Source: Strongylocentrotus droebachiensis (lineage: Eukaryota > Echinodermata > Echinoidea > Camarodonta > Strongylocentrotidae). From it: a DNA stretch of 64,000 nt. Below the pieces are notes generated by a model, which was given only the letters and a program-made list of their open reading frames with translations, was not told where the DNA came from and did not search any database. This document shows, piece after piece, positions 57,030 to 64,000 of the stretch (position 1 is its first letter; the number at the start of each line of letters is the position of its first letter). The position numbers and the translations under genes are program-made. The DNA is taken from assembly GCA_035222895.1 (NCBI GenBank), contig JAVYIG010001041.1, forward strand, positions 62,001 through 126,000. Direction: 5' to 3'.

Positions 57030-57208
57030 TAATCGGGCGTACCTATTACAAGCTTTGCTCACCGGGATTCGCGCCTTCTTCCTTGTAATACAAGTTCTTA
57101 AATTATATTTATGCTCCTACGTATAAATTGTATTGTTTGAACATATGTCAAATATGTTGTCAAATTGAATGGAAGAAAATAAATGTTCATTCTAATTGAA
57201 TTGAATTG
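57030..57208 (+). mobile_element. LINE 3' end relic
   Basis: 'tattacaagctttgctcacc' leads to 'aaaataaatgttcattc' and (GAATT)n, similar in style to the tail at 36181-36416. It is 5' truncated. Confidence 0.55.
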
Positions 57209-57399
57209 AACAACGGCAACAACAACAAGGGCTAGCTTTTACTAAATTAAATGAATTTACTGGTTATTAAGATTGCCTGCTTTTTATAGTGTCAAAAATC
57301 GATCAGGCATTTGGTTTGAAAATTGTGCTCATGGAATTGTGTTCATGTTCACAGATATTTGTTAACTCTTTTCCGTCTACTTTATAATTGTGTATATAG

Positions 57400-57487
57400 A
57401 TTTCTTTTACCGCTGTTCGAGGGTCTGATCGAACCAACATCGGAGTGGATAATATCAACGTAACATAAATACTAACAACACCAACAG
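57400..57487 (+). CDS. Gene 3 exon 4: MAM end with in-frame TAA
   Basis: 88 bp, phase 0 in and 1 out, acceptor after a pyrimidine-rich tract (tgtatatag), donor GTAATA. It encodes ISFTAVRGSDRTNIGVDNIN then VT, a classic MAM closing strand, and then TAA at 57466-57468. The gene 1 exon of equal length has GAA at the same codon 23. Confidence 0.8.
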
Positions 57488-58599
57488 GTAATACATACCA
57501 TATACACGGGATATGGCTAGGACAGTTATAATGCTTGTTTGCCCAGTAGGTCAATCACTATATTATTAAGGCATCCGTCATTCGAAGATTTGTTTTGGTA
57601 ATTCCAAACGCATATTCCTTATATAGGTGCATTCATGTTTCCGCAAAATTAACAGAGTTCAAAGAGTATACAGAAGGTACAAATTGTATGTCTCATAATA
57701 TTATCGACGATTGGATCAGTATAACTTGATTTTGTTGTTGTGTTTATATTCATATTTTGACATATTTGTTTGTAGATATTTAGATTTGTTCTACATTAAA
57801 TTAGTTTGCTCAATTTACGCTGTTTAAACAACGTGCCCGGACTCAATGAAAAGCAGTCTGTATTGACTGATTGTAAGTTTTTACCGTGACTGAATGAATA
57901 CAATGCCACTCCTAACTTGTGTTGTCTTACTCCGAAGGCTCATAATTCCGAAAATGATACATGGTTTATTCCGAAAGCGTTAAATGTTAATGATAAACAA
58001 CTAACGAATGTGAATTAGATCTTATTTTGGTGCGAATTTTTATTTTTTTGGAATTATAAAGCCTATTTCCTTTTCGGAACTTCGAACTATCTTATATTCT
58101 CCTAATGATGAATCATTTCTAACTCGAAATTACGAACCTTCGGAATTCATGAACTCTTTAGAAACGACATGTGACCCATAACAAATCCATTTTGACCTTA
58201 CACTGAACACAAAAGAAAAATATTCACGATTCCTCATCAACAACAAAAAACAAAAGAAAAATAGCCATAAGTAATGGAATCACAAATTTGAGCTGAAAAT
58301 ATTTTTTTTTTTTTGACAACATAACAAAAATAAGGGTCACAACTTACGAACGTGAAATAGATCTCATGTTTGTGTGAAATTTATTTTCCTTGAATTATGG
58401 AGCCTATTTCATTTTCGGAACTTCGAACTATCTTTTATTCTCCGAATGATGAATCCTTTCTATTCGAAATTACGAACCTTTGGCAATCATGAACTCTTTA
58501 GACCTTACACTGAACACACACACAAATTATTTACGATTCCTCAGTTACCCCCAAAACAACAAAATTTATTAGCAATAAGTAATGGAATCCCAAGTTTAA

Positions 58600-59160
58600 A
58601 GGGATAGTTGAGTTCTGTTTTCAGACCGCAAATCCCTTCAAAGTACATGGTTATTGCTCTTATTTTTATCTATGACATTTCTAGTGCCCTTTTAGAACCT
58701 AAAATTGCTATGAAGGTAATTTTTTACCCCTAAAAGTGTGAAAGTTGGCCAATACGATCATGCCAATTCAGCTCCACTTTAACAAAAAATACGGTGACCG
58801 TTAATCAATTATTTCATTAAAAATAACAATACATGGGCCGGCTGGTTGTGCGTATTATAACCAACACGAAAATACCAACAAAAAAGCCAACATCGGCATT
58901 GGCTGAAATACGACGTAAAAGGCGCTATTTCGTTTTTTCAACGGTTTTGTCAAATTATCTAATATTTGTGGTGGTACACAAATATTATAAATGGTTATAT
59001 TTACGAATATTTCAGCCGTCTCTGAACCGATTTTGTTCAAACAAAGATGATTTTGTCATTTAAATGGTATGTTCTTTCAAATTTGACACTCAGTTTTTGT
59101 AATATCTCACACAAAAAATACTTTGTGTAGCGCCCTCTGCAACAGAACTCAACTATCCTT
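58600..59160. mobile_element. TTAA MITE with AGGGATAGTTGAG ends
   Basis: agggatagttgagttctgtt (58600) and aacagaactcaactatcctt (to 59160) are inverted, with TTAA at 58596-58599 and 59161-59164. The right side has 'gtgtagcgccctctgcaac', as in the fragment at 25785-25843. Confidence 0.8.
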
Positions 59161-59503
59161 TTAAACTAAAACTTTTTTTTGGACAATGTAACACAATATT
59201 AGGTTTTTTTCATAAATAATTTAAATTTTATTTTCAAAGATCATAATCAATTATTGTCTGTGGAATCTTTTTTTGTGGGAACGATGGGAACGATGACGCC
59301 ATCTGCCTATTTGGAGAGGAGCAGACTATGCAACATCTCCTAGCTTGCCCACATCTACCATACCCTTGCACCCAGGCGCGTACGCAGCGGGGGTAGGGGG
59401 AGGGGGGGTTAGGGGTCGAACCCCCGTCAATTTTTGTATATGTGTGATTTTTGAGGACCCCCCCCCCTCAAAAGTCTGGAATGTCTTTAGACCCCTCCCC
59501 CTC

Positions 59504-59510
<7 letters not shown>

Positions 59511-59534
<24 letters not shown>

Positions 59535-59570
59535 CACATACACACTAACACACACACGCATACACGCTCA
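59511..59570. repeat. (AC)n microsatellite
   Basis: acacacac run with interruptions, next to a 'caggcgcgtacgcagc' repeat at 59372. Confidence 0.9.
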
Positions 59571-59760
59571 CAACCGAACATATACCCCTCCAAAGAAAGT
59601 GTTCAAACTTTCACTTATCTTTCCGGGTCTCAATTAGTTTTTTTCTACTCAACTTGGTTGGCTTTGGCCGGACAGGCACATGCCCCCCCCCCCCCAATCC
59701 CTAAAACCCACTTTGCTCTTGTTTCCCTTAACGTTGTTTTGTTTTTCTTAACGTTCACAG

Positions 59761-59880
59761 TGCCTACACCATTGGCTTCGACGATGCATCCAACTACAAC
59801 ACAAGGGCAACCTAGTACACATGCGTCAACGAGCGTCATACCTTCTCCTTCGTCAACAAAAGTTGGATCAGCTATGAAAA
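59761..59880 (+). CDS. Gene 3 exon 5: Ser/Thr/Pro stalk
   Basis: 120 bp, phase 1-1, acceptor GTTCACAG, donor GTGAGA. It encodes PTPLASTMHPTTTQGQPSTH and a further Ser/Thr-rich part ending SAMK. It lies downstream of the stop at 57466. Confidence 0.75.
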
Positions 59881-60663
59881 GTGAGACGAAAACAGTTGGC
59901 ACGTAATACACACAAGGCGTCATTTGATTGCTTAATTACCTGCGCTAATCAAACCTGTCAGCTGAAGTAGTCTAGACAGGAGGAAAATCACAGATTTATT
60001 TGCTTAGCTCAGTTAGCAGTCACTCGTGGTGCGACAAACATCACAATATTCGATGACACAGTCCTGCGTAAAAAAGATGGCACCTCGTCTGCAACGGGAA
60101 TAAATGCAAAGTGAAGGCTTGTACCTGTATGCAAAGACACAAGGATTGACACAGAACCATGTAGATTGAACAAAACATTGTTCGGGGTTGCCTTGAAACA
60201 AAAACCTTTTTTTTTTAACAAATGGGCAAAGGTGAATTATTAGCATAACATCGTCATCTCACCGCCATAGGGCCAATACAATTTGGGCGTTGGTGATTTT
60301 TTGTTGTTGTACAGTGAGCCGACGGCGTTATGTATCATCAGCAAAATGATACGGAAATGGACGGACTAATCCCAACACCAGTGAAAGGTCTGCAATGAAA
60401 ATCATTCATAATATCATATATGTTTATAAACAGTTCTGATAAATATCTGAATTGATATGCTCATCGGGAAGCACAATCCCGTTATAATGATACGATAATA
60501 AACCTGTATCCGTTGTGATCAATTGCAATGTTCACTGTGTCAACCTTAACAATTGACATTCATATCTGCCTATAGTTTTTCATTCTCTCTAATTCTCTCT
60601 CTCTCTCACCCCCCCCCCCCTCTCTCTCTCTCTCTCTTTCTAATTCGCCTGTGAATCTTGTAG

Positions 60664-60763
60664 AGAGCCCGAGGTCTCATCGGTCGGTGTTGGCAATCTC
60701 CTTAGTCCCAGTGGCAGTTCTTTTGAGCGTGTGTGTTGCTGGATATGTCGGATGGAGAAAAAG
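60664..60763 (+). CDS. Gene 3 exon 6: transmembrane helix
   Basis: 100 bp, phase 1 in and 2 out, acceptor CTTGTAG, donor GTGAAG. It encodes SVLAISLVPVAVLLSVCVAG then YVGWRKR. Same length as the gene 1 membrane exon, and 3 bp longer than that of gene 2. Confidence 0.85.
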
Positions 60764-60944
60764 GTGAAGATAGTGCGATGAACACTTTATCTGAAAATTA
60801 AAGAGTTATTGTCCTGGAATACGTTTTTGAAAGGTTATTTACATTATTATTCATAAATAGATACAACATCTACTTTTTTTACTATGGGATCATTCCGGTA
60901 GACAGACCAAGCAAATGAATACATTAATTATCTAGAAAAGCAGG

Positions 60945-61545
60945 GTCAATAATAATAACATGAATAATAATATATAATATTTAGGACCGCTAAAACAATA
61001 GTTAATATAGCGCTTACAAGTACAAATGTATGAATAAAGTTCATCAGGAAGTAGATCACATGGATCACTGGGGAAAAGGTAAGTTTTTAGTAATCTTTTG
61101 AAGATGGCAAGACGGGTAATTCCCCTTATGGAAAGAGGATGTTGTTCCAAATCTTTGATGCGGCTACTGTAAAACTTTTTCAGCCGCTGAGAGTCTAGAT
61201 TTGGAATGTGTCGGTTGCTAAGCGAACATTACGAGATGGTGTATTTATTTGTAGGGTGTCATTAAGATATTCAGGTGCCAAATGGTTGAGTATTTTGAAG
61301 CATACGGACAGACTTTAAACAGAACACGTTGGTGTAGTGGTAACCAGTGAAGTTCCTTAACTTCCTTTCGATGATAACCGATCCAAGTTTGAGTTTTCAG
61401 ACCCAAGGCCAATGGTTCATCTAGCGGCACGATTCTGGGACATTTCAAGATTTACTTCTATCTTTAGCACACAAAACAGTATAGAGACTATTGCAGTAGT
61501 CCAACCTACAAAGAGTAAGAGCTCTCATACCATGGTTTATGTCTT
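60945..61545 (-). mobile_element. LINE relic: reverse transcriptase C-terminus (CR1/L2-like)
   Basis: In several frames the minus strand encodes VKELHWLPLHQRVLFKVCPY (about 61361-61300), then an RLSAAEKVLQ-like part, then PLSIRGITRLAIFKRLLKTY at about 61140-61080. These are hallmark C-terminal segments of CR1/L2-type reverse transcriptases. Frameshifts and stops break it. It ends in agcgctatattaac and ATT-rich DNA, like the SINE tails here. Confidence 0.8.
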
Positions 61546-61875
61546 AAAATCAATGAATCTACGTATCCTCTATGAATTGCGGAGATGATAATTACAATGA
61601 CAGACTACGTGGTTTACATGAAAGGACAATGTGAAATAGTATCAATGTATACACTAAGATCTGTAATTAGGTCGTACATCTGATACGTATAGACCAACCG
61701 CAACGAAATCGATTGACCGTCCATAATAGACCAATCAAACAAAGAAATATAGAGAAAAGAAAAGATTTAGAGATAAAGAAATGTTTGTCTAATTGGGTGT
61801 CGGTCTTGTACACTATCTGAATAGTGGCTATCCGTTCTGAACAATTTTCAAAAATATCTCCATTATCATTATTAG

Positions 61876-62365
61876 GTTAAGGCATGGTACTTCTCAAGGT
61901 ATCGCCGCCTTTGGAGATTCAAGGGAGAGTCATGGAATTAAAGATAACCCGACATTTGAATCGTCGAATGTTCATGACCTCCGGATGTCAGACGATGCTG
62001 ATTGTCACGGCGGGAATGATCCATACATGGCCCTTACGACTCCCCATGATGGCCCTACATTACAAGTATACGAACCATTACGAGAGGTAAACTCCGAAGG
62101 AGACGGATATGAGGTACCTATCAATGGGACCAATGGACAAGCTGGTCCAGAGTATGATAGGACCTTGCACAAGTTTCAGGTACACCCTGAGACCGAATAT
62201 GAAATCACACATGAATACCAGGACCTTACGACTAGTATAGTTGGAAGGAATGATTCACATAGTGAAGGTCCCGTCTGTGGGCTTCAGGTACAACCTGAGA
62301 CCGAATATGAAGCAATACATGAATACAAGGACCCGGGCATGATTGGAAAAAATATTCCGCAGTAG
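61876..62365 (+). CDS. Gene 3 exon 7: cytoplasmic tail, truncated
   Basis: Acceptor ATTATTAG, phase 2 in. It encodes RLRHGTSQGIAAFGDS, DNPTFESSNVHDLRMSD, NDPYMALTTPHDGP, VYEPLREVNSEGDGYEVP, PETEYEITHEYQDL and PETEYEAIHEYKD, ending NIPQ then TAG. The frame after the TAG still matches gene 2 (LQEMSK..PEYGYM) up to TAA at 62444-62446, so the TAG removes about 26 residues and the last tyrosine motif. Confidence 0.85.
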
Positions 62366-62446
62366 GAAAGTCACATAAATGTGCTTCAGGAAATGTCTAA
62401 GACCGACAATGAAACAACACCTGAGTACGGGTATATGAGTGTGTAA

Positions 62447-63050
62447 TACATGAATGTGGGTTATAAAAGTGTAATAACAGTTTATTAAGGTATGTTATTG
62501 ACTCTTATCACGCCACAGGGCTAATCCCCATTGTGCCAAGCCCTAACCCCCCCCCCCCCCCCGTGCAGGTTGTTTTGGAGATAATCTAATTAACGCGATG
62601 GTTCTATGAATAGCGCGTGCGAAACACACAGCACAGTCCAATAAGCATGAACAACAACTGATATTACGAATGCACATGGCAGCGAATCAATGGTTAGCTC
62701 GCGTGTACAAATTAAACACTATAACGGTAGCGTGCATGCAGCCTCATGGCGTGCTATGAGTTAAATTACAAATGGCAAAATCAACTTTGAGTTAGGAGTG
62801 TGACTGGAGAAGCACATTACAATTTTTCTCTCTGATCTTTCTCTTCATTGCTATGTGATATTTTGTGAAATGGTGTAAATTTGTTGGAATACATCCCTCC
62901 GGAAGACTTTGGAACAAAATGTGATACCATTTGGAGTGAAATCAGTGAGTTATATATATATCAAAGATTCGATCTTCATATCATCCTAAACTGTACTGTA
63001 CCATGTACTGATTTTGATGTGAGCCTGAGACTTCAACTTTATCTTGTCAG
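62447..63050. other. Intergenic, no gene seen
   Basis: Contains a C run at about 62546-62562. Otherwise featureless. Confidence 0.5.
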
Positions 63051-63193
63051 CAATTCGTGTAGTTCAGTTGGTGTAGTTCAGCGAACTCCAGTCTACAGAT
63101 TAGAGACAAAGTTTTTCATTCATCCTATTGTGCTGCCTCAATAGTAATAGTAAGACTTTCAAATCTACCTTAGATATACTCCCATTGTCCAGC

Positions 63194-63979
63194 ATGATGG
63201 GCGAACCTCCTACTACAACAAGAGCCCGATCTACTTCGATGAAGGAGAACTCTGTTCTCATAGAAGAGGTCATCAAAGACATAATGCACAACAAAAGCTT
63301 TTTGTCACTTGTACAAGATTCCATTGACAAGAAGATCAGCCGCTTGCAGGAAACAATTGAAATACAAGAAGCTGATATAATGGATCTGCAGACCAGAAAT
63401 ACCGCCAAGGATAAGGAAATAGATGACCTGAAAAAGAAGGTTAACGAGCATACTGATCGTCTAAAAGCAGTCAGTGTGAACATCAATGCACAGGAACAAT
63501 ATTCCCGCCGTAATTGCTTACGATTCTTTGGCTGCCCAGAGAGAAAGGGTGAAAGCACAGACAGCATTGTTATGAACATGGTCAATGACATTCTCAAAGT
63601 CAACTTAACAGTCGATGACATCGAAAGAAGCCACAGAGTTGGTATGCCAGGTGAACCCCTTCCAGAGCCTGCTCCCGACGCCATCGAAGGCCCAACAGCA
63701 CCTACCAAAACCTACCGCGGTATCATCGTGAAATTCAAGTCATACAGGAAGCGCCAGGAGATTATACTCAACCGACGAAAACTGAAAGGTCGCAAGCGAG
63801 CAATAGTAGAAGACTTGACTGCCAAAAATCAAAAGCTCCTAGCGATGGCAAAAGGACATCCCCATGTTGAAGCTGCTTGGAGCAATGACGGGAGAATAAT
63901 TGCTCTACTGAGTGGTAAGGACCATAAGAAAAAACTCATCAGAAACGAGGATGACCTGAAATCTCTGCCAAATGAATAG
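63194..63979 (+). CDS. LINE ORF1 protein (coiled coil, RRM-like), intact
   Basis: The frame runs from ATG at 63194 (MMGEPPTTTRARSTSMKEN) to TAG at 63977-63979, 261 residues. A coiled coil occupies roughly residues 40-100 (IDKKISRLQETIEIQEADIM, then KDKEIDDLKKKVNEH). An RRM-like domain follows (QYSRRNCLRFFG, VDDIERSHRVG, YRGIIVKFKSYRKRQEIILN), then a C-terminal basic part. This layout is that of ORF1 proteins of L1-like and other non-LTR retrotransposons, which bind the element RNA. No stop or frameshift is seen, so the element may be young. ORF2 would lie beyond the window. Codons further upstream to 63128 are open but lack an ATG. Confidence 0.85.
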   Translation: MMGEPPTTTRARSTSMKENSVLIEEVIKDIMHNKSFLSLVQDSIDKKISRLQETIEIQEADIMDLQTRNTAKDKEIDDLKKKVNEHTDRLKAVSVNINAQEQYSRRNCLRFFGCPERKGESTDSIVMNMVNDILKVNLTVDDIERSHRVGMPGEPLPEPAPDAIEGPTAPTKTYRGIIVKFKSYRKRQEIILNRRKLKGRKRAIVEDLTAKNQKLLAMAKGHPHVEAAWSNDGRIIALLSGKDHKKKLIRNEDDLKSLPNE

Positions 63980-64000
63980 TGAAATGTTAAATCTGAACTA

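Larger units (their letters stand above)
57488..59760. other. Gene 3 intron 4
   Basis: Two similar stretches (about 57925-58260 and 58325-58570, both with 'cggaacttcgaactatctt' and 'cgaaattacgaacctt') form a diverged tandem duplication. A TTAA MITE (58600-59160) and repeat relics with (AC)n follow. No exon seen. Confidence 0.6.
53079..62365 (+). pseudogene. Gene 3: MAM-like ectodomain joined to gene 2-type tail, with two stops
   Basis: Exons: 53079-53145, 54935-55018, 56038-56321, 57400-57487, 59761-59880, 60664-60763, 61876-62365 (homology to 62446). Splice sites are all GT..AG and phases match gene 1. Exons 1, 2, 4 and 6 have exactly the gene 1 lengths (67, 84, 88, 100). Order is signal peptide, MAM-like domain, stalk, membrane helix, tyrosine tail. 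TAA at 57466-57468 replaces the codon that is GAA in gene 1. TAG at 62363-62365 replaces the Tyr codon of gene 2 (NIPQY). Otherwise the frame is intact, so this is a recent pseudogene, a secreted MAM-only form, or an allele or assembly error. The tail and its 5' intron flank are homologous to gene 2. Confidence 0.75.

Noticed and set aside
57355..57399. Upstream acceptor (ttcacag) for gene 3 exon 4
   Set aside because: Reading from it gives TAA and TAG at once; the later acceptor gives the exact gene 1 exon length.

Overview
This is animal nuclear DNA. The genes are split into many short exons with GT..AG introns, and the window is crowded with transposable elements, SINEs, LINE relics, microsatellites and long G or C runs. 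There are no operons, no prokaryotic signals and no CRISPR. The repeat flavour (tRNA-Ser-derived SINEs with an ATT tail, frequent TAGGCCTA words, 'gcgccctctgcaac' MITEs) together with WSC, sushi and MAM-like receptors suggests a marine deuterostome. An echinoderm such as a sea urchin is my best guess; this is inference, not proof.

I reconstructed three related single-pass receptor genes by hand from splice signals and exon phases. Gene 2 (minus strand, about 26508 to 10474) encodes WSC, two sushi domains and a Thr-rich linker, all of this twice, then a stalk, a membrane segment and a tyrosine-rich tail. Its exons sum to 877 codons plus a stop. Gene 1 (plus strand, 30951 to 48359, 696 codons plus a stop) encodes a signal peptide, a short MAM-like domain, a Ser/Thr/Pro stalk, a membrane segment and a cytoplasmic tail of about 440 residues with eleven YxxL/I motifs and one NPxY. 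Gene 3 (plus strand, 53079 to 62365) pairs a MAM-like ectodomain, with an exon pattern close to gene 1, with a tail homologous to gene 2. It carries two in-frame stops relative to its paralogs.

Genes 2 and 1 are head to head. Their upstream regions are inverted copies of each other (26520-27600 against 29310-30265), with TATA-like boxes at mirrored places. Gene 2 contains a tandem duplication of about 3.7 kb (16730-20310 and 21540-25330, introns included). A third, decayed copy of the gene 2/3-type tail exon lies just upstream of the real one and is split by a TTAA-flanked MITE.

Layout: 1-1796 non-coding with a tRNA-like relic and a foldback; 1797-7445 a candidate large element with complex GTCCG-rich ends, a hAT-like MITE and a 1.4 kb purine/pyrimidine tandem array; 7446-10473 AT-rich with a SINE tail; 10474-26508 gene 2; 26509-30950 inverted-repeat intergenic region; 30951-48359 gene 1, with large introns holding a 914 bp foldback and a triple-nested transposon stack; 48360-53078 intergenic with a TA-flanked element and microsatellites; 53079-62446 gene 3; 62447-64000 intergenic and an intact LINE ORF1.

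The three genes look like one family of cell-surface receptors that grew by inversion, tandem duplication and recombination in introns of symmetric phase. The tyrosine motifs resemble ITAM, hemITAM or ITIM signalling sites, so a role in recognition or immunity is plausible but unproven.
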